NCBI RefSeq assembly: GCF_036226445.1
Contig: NZ_CP108474.1
Location: 6,014,001 to 6,078,000 of the forward strand
DNA: 64,000 nucleotides
Source of the DNA: Streptomyces sp. NBC_01255
GTDB lineage: Bacteria > Actinomycetota > Actinomycetes > Streptomycetales > Streptomycetaceae
Direction of reading: 5' to 3'
The position numbers and the translations under genes were made by a program. The notes under the pieces were generated by a model that was not told where the DNA came from, ran no database searches, and worked only from the letters and a program-made list of their open reading frames with translations. Below are positions 1 through 8,738 of the stretch, one piece after another; the stretch's first letter is position 1; each line of letters begins with the position of its first letter.

Positions 1-3000
1 CGAGGCCGAGCCCGGCGGGCGCGAGCTCGTCGTCACGCGGGCCCCCGGCTACCTCCTCGCCGTACCCGAAGGGGCCCTGGACGCCCACCGGTTCGCGGCG
101 CTCACCGCCCGCGCCCGGGACACGGCCGCGCCGCGCGCCCGGGCGGAGCTCCTCGGCGAGGCCCTCGGCCTGTGGCGGGGGCCCGCGTTCGCGGACTTCG
201 CCGCCGAGCCGTTCGCCCGGGCGGCGGCCGACCGCTTGGAGGAGGAGCGGCTCTCCGCGCGCGAGACGCTGGCCGAGACGCGCCTGGAACTCGGCGAACA
301 CGACCTGCTGGCAGGCGAGTTGGCGGAGCTCGTGGCCCGCCACCCGCTGCGCGAACGCCTGCGCGCCGTACAGCTGCGGGCCTTGTACCGCGCGGGCCGG
401 CAGAGCGAGGCGCTCGCCGGGTACGAGGAGCTGCGCGCCCTCCTCGCCGACGAGCTCGGGCTCGACCCGAGCCCCGAACTGGCCGCGCTCCACACGGCGA
501 TGCTGCGGCAGGACGCCGACCTGTCGCTTCCCGCGTCGGCGGCTGTGCCGGCGTCGGGATCCGCGCCCGCGACCGGCCCGGCGGTCGTCGGCGGGTCCGC
601 GCGGGGCAACCTCCCCGTGCCGCTCAGCGGAATCGTCGGCCGTGACGAGGCCGTGGCGGAGGTGACCGGACTGCTGCGCGAGCGGCGGCTCGTCACCCTG
701 ACCGGACCCGGCGGCGTCGGGAAGACCCGGCTGGCCGTCGAGGCGGCCCGGCAGGTGGAGGAGGCGTTCCCGGACGGCGCCTGGCTCGTCGAGTTCGCCG
801 GTGCGGGCGGCGAGCTCGCCGAGGTCGTCGCCGCCGCGCTCGAACTGCGCGACGACGGCGTGTGGGGGCTGCGGCCCGACGGGGAACGGCCGCCCACCAC
901 GGCGGAGCGGCTCGCCGAGGTCCTGCGCGGGCGACGCACCCTGCTCGTCCTGGACAACTGCGAGCACGTCGTCGACGAGGCCGCCTCCCTCGCCGAACTC
1001 CTGCTGCGCGCCGCACCCGGCCTCGTCGTCCTGACGACGAGCCAGGAGCCGCTGGCGCTCGCGGGCGAGACGCTGTGGGCGGTGGAACCGCTCGACGCGG
1101 ACGGCGCGGTCGCCCTGTTCACGGCCCGCGCGACCGCCTCCTCGCCCGGCTTCACCCTCGACGCTCCCGCCCTGGAGGCGGTACGGGGAATCTGCCGCCG
1201 CCTCGACGGCATCCCGCTCGCCCTGGAGCTGGCCGCGACCCGCGTCCGCGCCCTCGGGGTGCACGGCCTCCTGACACGGCTCGACGACCGGTTCCGGCTG
1301 CTCGACTCGGGGCTGCGCGGCGCGCCCGCCCGACAGGCCACTCTCCGGGCGGTCATCGACTGGAGCTGGGACCTGCTGAGCGCACCGGAGCGGACGGTAC
1401 TGCGCCGCCTCGCCGTCCACGCGGAGGGCTGCACCCTGGCGGCGGCGGAGTCCGTCTGCGCGGGGGAGAGCGCGGCGGACGGAGACGGTGACGTCATCGC
1501 AGGGGACGTGCTCGGGCTGCTCGCGCGGCTCGTGGACCGCTCGCTCGTCGTGGCCGTCGACGGGCCGGACGGGCCGCGCTACCGGCTGCTGGAATCCGTG
1601 GCCGCGTACTGCCTCGAACGGCTGCGGGACGAGGGCGAGACCGAGGCCGTACGGGAACGCCACCTCGCGTACCACCTCCGCGTCGCCGAGGAGGCCGGGC
1701 CCGCCCTGCGCGGCCCCGACCAGCGGCGTCGCCTCGCGCAGCTCGACGCCGAGACCCCGAACCTGCGGGCGGCCCTGGACCGGGCGCTCACCGCGCCCGG
1801 CGGCGCCGGGGCGAGCGCGGGGGCCGCGCTCCGGCTCGTCGACGCGCTCGCCTGGTACTGGATCATGCGCGGGCGGCTCGGCGAGGCGCTCCGCTCGGCG
1901 ACGGCGGCGCTGCGGGCGCACCCGGACGGCGGCGCCGACGACGAACCGGGGCTCGCCGTGCCGAGGGCCCGCGTGGGGGTCTGGCGCACGGGGCTCGCCG
2001 TCATGGGCGGCGATGGGACGGACCGGCGCGGCCGGATCGCGGAGGCCCTGGCGGCCTACGACGCGGTGGACGCGACCGGCCGCCCCTGGGCCCGCTGGTT
2101 CCTCGCGCACGCGCTCTGCGGCACCGGCAGCCAGGTCGAGGGCGGTGAGCTGACCGGCAGCGCCCTCGACGGCTTCCGGGCCCACGGCGACCGCTGGGGC
2201 GAGGCGGCGGCGCTCGCGGACCGCTCCGTACAGCTCCTGCTCAGGGGCGACGTGGCGGGCGCGGAGGCCGACGCGGCCCGCTCGGACGCGCTCTTCGCCG
2301 AGCTCGGCGACGCGTGCTCCCGGCTGTGGACCGTGTACCCGCTCGCGACCGTCGCGGAGATCCACGGCGAGTACGAGCGCGCCGACCGGCTCAAGCGGGC
2401 CGGTCTGGCGGCGGCGGAGAGCTTCGGTCTGACGACCGAGGTACCCGACCTGCTCGCCGGGCTCGGCCGCACGGCCCTCCTCCGGGGCGATCTCGCCGAG
2501 TGCCGGACCTATCACGAGGCCGCCAGGGACCGGGCCGCCGAGGTCGGCTTCCGCGCGGGCGAGATCAACGCGGTCCTCGGCCTCGGCCTGGGCGCCCGCC
2601 GCGAGGGCCTCTTCGAGGAGGCCGAGCGTCACATGCGGGAGGTCCTCGACTGGCACCGGGCGGTCGGTCTCGACTCAGCGAACGCCCTGATCCTGGCCGA
2701 GCTCGGCTTCTCGGCGCTCGGGCGCGGCGACCTGGCCGGAGCCCTGAAGCTCCAGGAGGAGGGGTACGGGACCGCGCTGACCTCGGGCGACCCGAGGGCG
2801 GTCGCACTCGCCCTGGAAGGCCTGGCCTCCGCGCACGCCCCCGCCGGTCGCGCCCGGGGCGCCGCGCTCCTGCTGGGCGCGGCGGCCGCGCTGCGTGCCT
2901 CGACGGGCGCGCCGCTGCCCCCGGCGGAGCGCGCCGACGTCGACCGTACGGAGGCGGCGGCCCGCGCCGCACTCGGCGAAGCCGCCTTCGCCACGGCCTT

Positions 3001-3058
3001 CACCCACGGCGGGAGCCTCACGCACGACACCGCCGTGACCGAGGCCACGAAACTGTAA
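1..3058 (+). CDS. AfsR/SARP-family regulator (BTAD, NB-ARC ATPase, TPR), 5' truncated
   Basis: The 5' end lies outside the window; the reading frame begins at base 2. The first residues (ending TRAPGYLLAV) match the final wing of an OmpR-type DNA-binding domain. A BTAD domain follows (about 60-520), with the signature of a helical activation domain ending in ELGLDPSPELAALH. An NB-ARC/STAND ATPase comes next, with Walker A GPGGVGKTRLA at about 700-730 and Walker B-like LLVLDNCEHV at about 940-970. The C-terminal half is alpha-helical and TPR-like. SARP-BTAD-ATPase proteins activate antibiotic or developmental genes in Streptomyces. No biosynthetic cluster is visible here, so its target is unknown. 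It ends 35 nt before a GNAT gene that probably has its own promoter. Confidence 0.9.
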   Translation, partial: EAEPGGRELVVTRAPGYLLAVPEGALDAHRFAALTARARDTAAPRARAELLGEALGLWRGPAFADFAAEPFARAAADRLEEERLSARETLAETRLELGEHDLLAGELAELVARHPLRERLRAVQLRALYRAGRQSEALAGYEELRALLADELGLDPSPELAALHTAMLRQDADLSLPASAAVPASGSAPATGPAVVGGSARGNLPVPLSGIVGRDEAVAEVTGLLRERRLVTLTGPGGVGKTRLAVEAARQVEEAFPDGAWLVEFAGAGGELAEVVAAALELRDDGVWGLRPDGERPPTTAERLAEVLRGRRTLLVLDNCEHVVDEAASLAELLLRAAPGLVVLTTSQEPLALAGETLWAVEPLDADGAVALFTARATASSPGFTLDAPALEAVRGICRRLDGIPLALELAATRVRALGVHGLLTRLDDRFRLLDSGLRGAPARQATLRAVIDWSWDLLSAPERTVLRRLAVHAEGCTLAAAESVCAGESAADGDGDVIAGDVLGLLARLVDRSLVVAVDGPDGPRYRLLESVAAYCLERLRDEGETEAVRERHLAYHLRVAEEAGPALRGPDQRRRLAQLDAETPNLRAALDRALTAPGGAGASAGAALRLVDALAWYWIMRGRLGEALRSATAALRAHPDGGADDEPGLAVPRARVGVWRTGLAVMGGDGTDRRGRIAEALAAYDAVDATGRPWARWFLAHALCGTGSQVEGGELTGSALDGFRAHGDRWGEAAALADRSVQLLLRGDVAGAEADAARSDALFAELGDACSRLWTVYPLATVAEIHGEYERADRLKRAGLAAAESFGLTTEVPDLLAGLGRTALLRGDLAECRTYHEAARDRAAEVGFRAGEINAVLGLGLGARREGLFEEAERHMREVLDWHRAVGLDSANALILAELGFSALGRGDLAGALKLQEEGYGTALTSGDPRAVALALEGLASAHAPAGRARGAALLLGAAAALRASTGAPLPPAERADVDRTEAAARAALGEAAFATAFTHGGSLTHDTAVTEATKL

Positions 3059-3081
3059 GGAGTCACCGCGCTCGACGTTCC

Positions 3082-3087
3082 TATACT
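3082..3087 (+). promoter_or_regulatory. -10 box of a probable leaderless promoter
   Basis: TATACT ends 6 nt before the ATG at 3094. This spacing places +1 at or next to the start codon, so the GNAT gene may be translated from a leaderless mRNA. No convincing -35 box is visible, because the region overlaps the end of the upstream gene. Confidence 0.45.
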
Positions 3088-3093
3088 CACCCC

Positions 3094-3540
3094 ATGCCCG
3101 ACATCACCATCCGGCGCGCCGGCGCCGACGACTCCAAGCGGCTCACCCGGCTCGTCCGGACCTCCGCCGCCTACCGGGGCGACTACGCGGCCATGGTGGA
3201 GGGGTACCAGGTCGGCGGGGCGTACATCGAGCACCACCCGGTCTTCGTCGCCGTCGACGGGACCGGCCGGGTGCTCGGCTTCTACGCCCTCCTCGTCGAC
3301 GAGGCCGAGCTCGACCTCGCCTTCGTCGCCGACAGCGCCCAGGGCCTCGGCATCGGCCGGCTGCTCATGGAGCACATGGCCGGGGAGGCGAGGGCCGCCG
3401 GACTCCAGGCCGTGCGGGTCGTCGCCCATCCGCCCGCCGAGGAGTTCTACCTGCGCACCGGCGCCGTCCGCACCGGAGTCCTCCCGCCCGCCGGACGGAT
3501 CCACTGGGCCCGCCCCGAGCTGCGGTACGACGTCGCGTGA
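3094..3540 (+). CDS. GNAT family N-acetyltransferase
   Basis: The protein has 148 residues, the usual size of a single-domain GNAT enzyme. It opens with ITIRRAGADD, and motif A (QGLGIGRLLMEHM) forms the acetyl-CoA pyrophosphate loop. The C-terminal half, with an EEFYLRTGAV-like stretch, fits motif B. The substrate cannot be inferred. The ATG at 3094 is chosen because a -10 box lies just upstream. The stop codon overlaps the GTG of the following MFS gene by 4 nt, so the two are probably translationally coupled. A resistance or detoxification pair (acetyltransferase plus exporter) is possible but unproven. Confidence 0.88.
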   Translation: MPDITIRRAGADDSKRLTRLVRTSAAYRGDYAAMVEGYQVGGAYIEHHPVFVAVDGTGRVLGFYALLVDEAELDLAFVADSAQGLGIGRLLMEHMAGEARAAGLQAVRVVAHPPAEEFYLRTGAVRTGVLPPAGRIHWARPELRYDVA

Positions 3541-4799
3541 CCACCACCGAGAAGCCACAGGACGAAACCAGCCGCCGCCGGGTCTTCGCCGACCTCACCC
3601 CGCTGCGGACCTCCGCCGACTACCGCCGCCTCTGGTTCGGGAGCACCGTCTCCTGGGTCGGCCAGGGCATGACCTCCCTCGCCGTCTCCCTCCAGGTGTA
3701 CGAGATCACCCGCTCGCCCTTCTCCGTCGGGCTCGTCGGTCTTTTCTCCCTCGTCCCGCTCGTCGTCTTCGGCCTGTACGGCGGCGCCGTCGCCGACACC
3801 GTCGACCGCCGCAAGCTCGGCCTCGCCAGCGCCCTCGGCTCCGCCGTCCTCTCGATCGCCCTCGCGGGCGCCGCGTTCGCCGGCTTCCACCGCGTCTGGT
3901 TCCTCTACGGGATCGTCGCCCTCCAGGCCGTGTGCGCCGCGCTCAACTCGCCCGCCCGGACCTCGATGATCCCCCGGCTCCTGCCGCCCGAGCAGCTGCG
4001 CGCCGCCAACGCCCTCAACTCGATGGTGATGACCTTCGGCATGCTCGTCGGGCCCAGCCTCGGCGGCCTGATCGTCGGCGTCGCCGGGTACCAGACGGCG
4101 TACCTCGTCGACGCCCTCGCCTTCTCCGCGAGCCTCTACGCGATGTGGCGGCTGCCGTCGATGCTCCCGGAGCGGAAGGGGAACAAGCGGGCCTCCGTCC
4201 TCGACGGGCTGCGCTTCCTCGCCACCCGCCCCAACCTGCGCATGACGTTCTTCTCAGACTTCTGCGCGATGATCCTCGCCCACCCCCGCGCCCTGTTCCC
4301 GGCCGTCGCCGTCCTCTGGTACGGCGGGGACGCGAAGACCACCGGACTCCTCGTCGCGGCGCCCGCGTTCGGGGCGCTCCTCGGCGGGGTCCTCTCCGGC
4401 TGGCAGGGCCGGATCCGCCACCACGGGCAGGCGATCCTGATCGCCGTGGCCTGCTGGGGCACCGCCATCGCCGTCTTCGGGCTGACCCGGCACCTCTGGC
4501 TCGGGCTGCTCCTGCTCGCCCTCGCCGGCTACTCCGACACCGTCTCGATGATCTTCCGGAACACGATGATGCAGGTCGCCGCGCCCGACGAGATGCGCGG
4601 CCGGCTCCAGGGCGTCTTCATCGTGGTCGTCGCGGGCGGGCCCCGGCTCGGGGACTTCCTCGCGGGCTCCGTCGCCGATCTGACCTCCCCGGCCGTCGCC
4701 ATCACGGGCGGCGGGATCGCCTGCGTCCTCGCCGTCGGCGTCCTGGCCCTCTACGGACGCCGTTTCCGCCGGTACGACGCAAACAACCCCACTCCGTGA
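3537..4799 (+). CDS. MFS transporter, EntS/enterobactin-exporter-like
   Basis: This is a 420-residue inner-membrane protein with about 12 hydrophobic segments. It has the N-terminal pattern DYRRLWFGSTVSWVGQGMTSLAVSLQVYEI and a loop-2/3 motif YGGAVADTVDRRKL, typical of the MFS group that includes the siderophore exporter EntS. It starts at a GTG overlapping the stop of the GNAT gene, so it is coupled to it. The substrate is unknown; export of a small molecule by proton antiport is the family role. The gene ends at 4799, and the next gene has its own spacer and ribosome binding site. Confidence 0.88.
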   Translation: MTTTEKPQDETSRRRVFADLTPLRTSADYRRLWFGSTVSWVGQGMTSLAVSLQVYEITRSPFSVGLVGLFSLVPLVVFGLYGGAVADTVDRRKLGLASALGSAVLSIALAGAAFAGFHRVWFLYGIVALQAVCAALNSPARTSMIPRLLPPEQLRAANALNSMVMTFGMLVGPSLGGLIVGVAGYQTAYLVDALAFSASLYAMWRLPSMLPERKGNKRASVLDGLRFLATRPNLRMTFFSDFCAMILAHPRALFPAVAVLWYGGDAKTTGLLVAAPAFGALLGGVLSGWQGRIRHHGQAILIAVACWGTAIAVFGLTRHLWLGLLLLALAGYSDTVSMIFRNTMMQVAAPDEMRGRLQGVFIVVVAGGPRLGDFLAGSVADLTSPAVAITGGGIACVLAVGVLALYGRRFRRYDANNPTP

Positions 4800-4837
4800 G
4801 GCTCCGGGCGGGTTTCACCCCGAAGTCACCCTCCTGA

Positions 4838-4873
4838 CCTGGCGGTTGACCGCCACGGCACATAACCGCCAGG
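4838..4873. promoter_or_regulatory. Overlapping inverted repeats upstream of the subtilase gene
   Basis: A 10-bp half-site CCTGGCGGTT (4838-4847) is repeated in inverse as AACCGCCAGG (4864-4873). A third half-site ACCGCCA (4849-4855) forms a palindrome with TGGCGGT (4840-4846) around two bases. The hairpin form of the inner pair would have too small a loop, so a multi-half-site operator is more plausible than a terminator. It lies 90 nt before the protease start. No binding protein is identified. Confidence 0.4.
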
Positions 4874-4963
4874 AATGAACGGAGTCAACTCCCGCCCCGG
4901 AGGCCAAGACTCCTCCCGGCACCCGGAAACACCCCCGACCCCGGGTCCGCGAGGAGTTCGTCG

Positions 4964-7900
4964 ATGACGTCGAGGATCACCCCCTTCGGCAGAGGGAGAG
5001 CCGGGCTGTTCGCCGCCGGCATCTCCCTCGTGATGCTCTCGGCCGGGCAGACCGCCGCCGCGCCGGGCACCACCACCCCCGTACCCGCGACCTTCACCGG
5101 GGCCAAGGGCACGGGCACCACCGCCACCGTCACCCTCGTCACCGGAGACCGCGTCACCCTCACCGACCTCGGCGGCGGCAAGCAGACCGTCACCGTCGAC
5201 CGGGCCGACGGCGCCACCGGCGCGATACGCAGCCAGATCGTCGACGGACGCGTCACGGTCGTTCCCGACGAGGCCGCCCCCTACGTGGCCTCCGGTGCGC
5301 TCGACCCCCGCCTCTTCGACGTCACCGGCCTCGTCGAGCAGGGCATCACCGGCGAACTGCCGCTGATCGTCACGTACGGAGCCAAGAGCGCCCGGGCCGC
5401 CGCCCCGGCCCCACGCGGGACCGAGACCGTCCGTGCCCTCCCCAGCGTCGGCGGCGCGGCCGTCACCGCCACCGACCCCGCCGCCTTCTGGCGCGGCTTC
5501 ACCGCGCAGAAGACCCAGCGGGCCGCGACCGCCCCCGCCAAGGTCTGGCTCGACGGCAAGGTCGAGGCCGCCATGGCCGACTCCAACGCCCAGATCGGCA
5601 CCCCGAAGGCCTGGGAGGCCGGGCTCACCGGCAAGGGCGTCAAGGTCGCCGTCCTCGACACCGGCGCCGACCTCGCCCACCCCGACCTCGGCGGCCGGGT
5701 CGCCGAGAGCAAGTCCTTCATCGAGGGCCAGGAGGTCGCCGACCGCAACGGCCACGGCACGCACGTCGCCTCCACCGTCGGCGGCAGCGGCGCGGGCTCC
5801 GACGGCAAGGAGAAGGGCGTCGCCCCCGGCGCCACCCTCGCCGTCGGCAAGGTCCTCAGCGACCAGGGCTCCGGCACCGAGTCGCAGATCATCGCCGGCA
5901 TGGAGTGGGCCGCCAAGGACATCGACGCGAAGATCGTCTCGATGAGCCTCGGCTCCCGCGAACCCAGCGACGGCACCGACCCGATGGCCCAGGCCGTCAA
6001 CACCCTCACCGCCGAGACCGGCGCCCTCTTCGTCATCGCCGCCGGAAACTCGGGAGCCCCCGGCTCCATCGGCTCGCCCGGCGCAGCCGACTCCGCGCTG
6101 ACCATCGGCGCCGTCGACTCCGCCGACCGCGCCGCCTACTTCACGAGCCAGGGCCCCCGCTACGGCGACCAGGCCCTCAAGCCCGACCTCTCGGCCCCCG
6201 GCGTCGGCATCGTCGCCGCCCGCTCCCAGCTCGTCACCGGCAGCGGCCTCTACACCTCCATGAGCGGTACGTCGATGGCGACCCCGCACATCGCCGGCGT
6301 CGCCGCGCTGCTCGCCGAGCAGCACCCCGACTGGACCGGCGCCCAACTCAAGAACGCGCTCATGTCCTCGTCGAAGACGCTCGACGCCTCCTCGTACGCC
6401 CTCGGCGCCGGCCGGGTCGACGTCGCCGCCGCGATCTCCGCGAACGTCACCGCCACCGGCTCCGCCGACCTCGGCTTCGTCTCCTGGCCGTACGAGGAGA
6501 GCAAGCCGGTCACCAAGACCGTCACCTACACCAACTCCTCCGACACCCCCGTCGAGCTGAACCTCGCCGTCGAGGGCATGCCGGCCGGCGTCGCCGCCCT
6601 CGCCGACACCACCCTCACCGTCCCCGCCCACGGCTCCGCGAGCACCACCGTCACGGGCGACGGCACCAAGGCCCCCGTCGGCCAGTCCTCCGGCCGGATC
6701 ACCGCCACCGCCGGCGGCACGTCCGTCGCGCACACCGCGCTCGGCCTGGTGAAGGAGGAGGAGCGCTACACCCTCACCGTCCACGTCAAGGACCGCGACG
6801 GCGCCCCCACCTCCGCGTACCTCGGCATGAAGAAGCTGGCCGAGGGCGCGCAGCCCTTCCCGGCGACCGTCGGCGAGTCCGGCACCGTCGAACTCCGCCT
6901 CAAGCCGGGCACGTACACCGTCGACACCTTCCTCGACGTGCGCGGCTCGCACGGCAAGGACTCCCTCGGCCTCGGCTTCCTCGCCTCGCCCGAGGTCGTC
7001 CTCGACCGCGACCGCGAGATCACCCTCGACGGACGGCAGCTCCGCGAGATCCGCGCCGAGGTCGACAAGCGGACCGAGACCCGGCAGCTCCTCATGGAGT
7101 ACGACCGCAAGGCGAACGGGACCTCCTACACGGACGTCGTCCAGGTCCCGTTGACGTACGACTCGCTCTTCGCCGCGCCCACCGCGCCCGTCACGAACGG
7201 CACCTTCGAGTACCGGACCGTCTGGCGCCTCGGCAAGCCGATGGTGGAGGCGAGCGTCGACGGCGTCCGGCTCTCCGGCGCCACCGCGCAGGGCGGCGGA
7301 ACCCTCCTCGAAGGCCGCCACCGCCTCGGCCTCGTCGACGCGGGCACCGGCACCCCCGCCGAGTACACGGGCAAGGACGCCACCGGCAAGGCCGTCCTCG
7401 TCCGGCTCACCGCCGGCGCCGACCCGAAGCAGCTCGCCCAGACCGCCCAGGACGCGGGCGCCAAGGCCCTGTTCGTCACCGACGACCAGCCCGGCCGGCT
7501 GATGAAGTACTTCGGCACCGCCGACTACGAGGACCGGCCGCTCGCCGTCGCCACCGTCAACACCGCCGACGCCCAGCGGCTCGCCGCCGGCGCGGCACAC
7601 GGCAAGCGCGTCGAGGTGACCGGCACCCGCTTCACCCCGTACACGTACGACCTCTCCGAGGGCCACCCCCGCGCCATCGGCAAGGACCTGGTCTTCCGGC
7701 CCGACGAGGACGAACTGGCCACGATCAGCTCCACCTTCCACGCGCCGACCAAGCGCGCGGAGCTGGGCGGCGAGTTCCGCTACTCGATCACCGAGACCTT
7801 CCCGATCGGCTTCGGCTTCAAGGAGTGGATCGCCTTCCCCGTCGAGCGCACCGAGTACGTCTCCACCGGTACCGGCCAGCGCTGGCACGAGTCCGTCGAC

Positions 7901-8662
7901 CTCGCAGACTCCCTGGAGGAGCGCGGCGGCACCCCGTCGTACCGGGGCGGCAGCCGTGTCGACCTCGACTGGTTCGGCCCCGTCTGGCACCCGTGGCTGG
8001 GCACCGGCCTCGGCTGGGGCCAGCAGCGCGTCGGCAACGACCTGCGCTTCAACACCCCCGGCTGGGGCGACTCGGGCACCGACCACACCGGCTTCGGCAA
8101 CGTGTGGAACGACGACTCGATGACCCAGTTCACCGAGGTGTACGTCAACGGCACCCGCGTCGACCGCAAGATGAGCTCCGGCGCCTACGCCTGGGACGCC
8201 CCGGCCGAGGAGGCGACCTACAAGGTCGTCACCGACACCACGCTCGACCCGGCCCGCTGGCGGCTCGCGACCAAGGGCCACAGCGAGTGGACCTTCCGCT
8301 CGGCCGAGACCCCGTCGGACCGGATCACCTACCTGCCGATGCTCAACCTCGGCTTCGACCTGGACACCGACCTCAACGGCGACGTCCGGGCCGGCAGCCG
8401 GCTGTCCGTCCGGACCTTCGCGGAGTACGTGGAGGGCGCGGCCGGCACCGGCACGATCACCGGCGGCACCCTGGACGTCTCCTACGACGAGGGCAAGACC
8501 TGGACGAAGGTCGCCCTCAAGCCCTCGTGGCGCGGCGCTTCCTGGAGCGGTGAGCTGCGGATCCCGTCCGGGGCGGCCTCCGTCTCGCTGCGGGCGGGCG
8601 CGAGCGACGACCAGGGCGGCACGGTCACGCAGGAGCTGATCCGCGCGCTCGGCGTGAAGTAG
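4964..8662 (+). CDS. Secreted S8-family serine peptidase (subtilase) with PA domain
   Basis: The 1232-residue protein has an N-terminal signal peptide (basic start, hydrophobic core to about residue 33, AAAP). A propeptide and the peptidase S8 domain follow. The triad is visible as Asp232 (AVLDTG), His264 (NGHGTHVAS) and Ser437 (GTSMATP), with the oxyanion Asn in AAGNSG. A PA-like domain (KAVLVRLTAG through KALFVTDDQPGRL) sits around residues 780-860, then a long beta-rich C-terminal region. It is expected to degrade proteins outside the cell. The ATG at 4964 is preceded by GAGGAG at 4951-4956. The gene ends at a strong hairpin shared with the opposing matB gene. Confidence 0.93.
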   Translation: MTSRITPFGRGRAGLFAAGISLVMLSAGQTAAAPGTTTPVPATFTGAKGTGTTATVTLVTGDRVTLTDLGGGKQTVTVDRADGATGAIRSQIVDGRVTVVPDEAAPYVASGALDPRLFDVTGLVEQGITGELPLIVTYGAKSARAAAPAPRGTETVRALPSVGGAAVTATDPAAFWRGFTAQKTQRAATAPAKVWLDGKVEAAMADSNAQIGTPKAWEAGLTGKGVKVAVLDTGADLAHPDLGGRVAESKSFIEGQEVADRNGHGTHVASTVGGSGAGSDGKEKGVAPGATLAVGKVLSDQGSGTESQIIAGMEWAAKDIDAKIVSMSLGSREPSDGTDPMAQAVNTLTAETGALFVIAAGNSGAPGSIGSPGAADSALTIGAVDSADRAAYFTSQGPRYGDQALKPDLSAPGVGIVAARSQLVTGSGLYTSMSGTSMATPHIAGVAALLAEQHPDWTGAQLKNALMSSSKTLDASSYALGAGRVDVAAAISANVTATGSADLGFVSWPYEESKPVTKTVTYTNSSDTPVELNLAVEGMPAGVAALADTTLTVPAHGSASTTVTGDGTKAPVGQSSGRITATAGGTSVAHTALGLVKEEERYTLTVHVKDRDGAPTSAYLGMKKLAEGAQPFPATVGESGTVELRLKPGTYTVDTFLDVRGSHGKDSLGLGFLASPEVVLDRDREITLDGRQLREIRAEVDKRTETRQLLMEYDRKANGTSYTDVVQVPLTYDSLFAAPTAPVTNGTFEYRTVWRLGKPMVEASVDGVRLSGATAQGGGTLLEGRHRLGLVDAGTGTPAEYTGKDATGKAVLVRLTAGADPKQLAQTAQDAGAKALFVTDDQPGRLMKYFGTADYEDRPLAVATVNTADAQRLAAGAAHGKRVEVTGTRFTPYTYDLSEGHPRAIGKDLVFRPDEDELATISSTFHAPTKRAELGGEFRYSITETFPIGFGFKEWIAFPVERTEYVSTGTGQRWHESVDLADSLEERGGTPSYRGGSRVDLDWFGPVWHPWLGTGLGWGQQRVGNDLRFNTPGWGDSGTDHTGFGNVWNDDSMTQFTEVYVNGTRVDRKMSSGAYAWDAPAEEATYKVVTDTTLDPARWRLATKGHSEWTFRSAETPSDRITYLPMLNLGFDLDTDLNGDVRAGSRLSVRTFAEYVEGAAGTGTITGGTLDVSYDEGKTWTKVALKPSWRGASWSGELRIPSGAASVSLRAGASDDQGGTVTQELIRALGVK

Positions 8663-8678
8663 TCACCACCTTGCAGGA

Positions 8679-8722
8679 CGTGTGAGGCCGGACCTCGGTG
8701 AGCCGGGGCCCGGCCTCACACG
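8679..8722. terminator. Bidirectional terminator between subtilase and matB
   Basis: Perfect 13-bp inverted repeat: CGTGTGAGGCCGG at 8679-8691 and its complement at 8710-8722, with an 18-nt loop. It sits between two convergent genes and can serve both. Confidence 0.85.
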
Positions 8723-8738
8723 TGCGCGACGCGCCTGG

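Noticed and set aside
4826..8281. 1151-codon minus-strand open frame opposite the subtilase
   Set aside because: Gly/Asp/Val-rich shadow of the real gene caused by high G+C; no domains.
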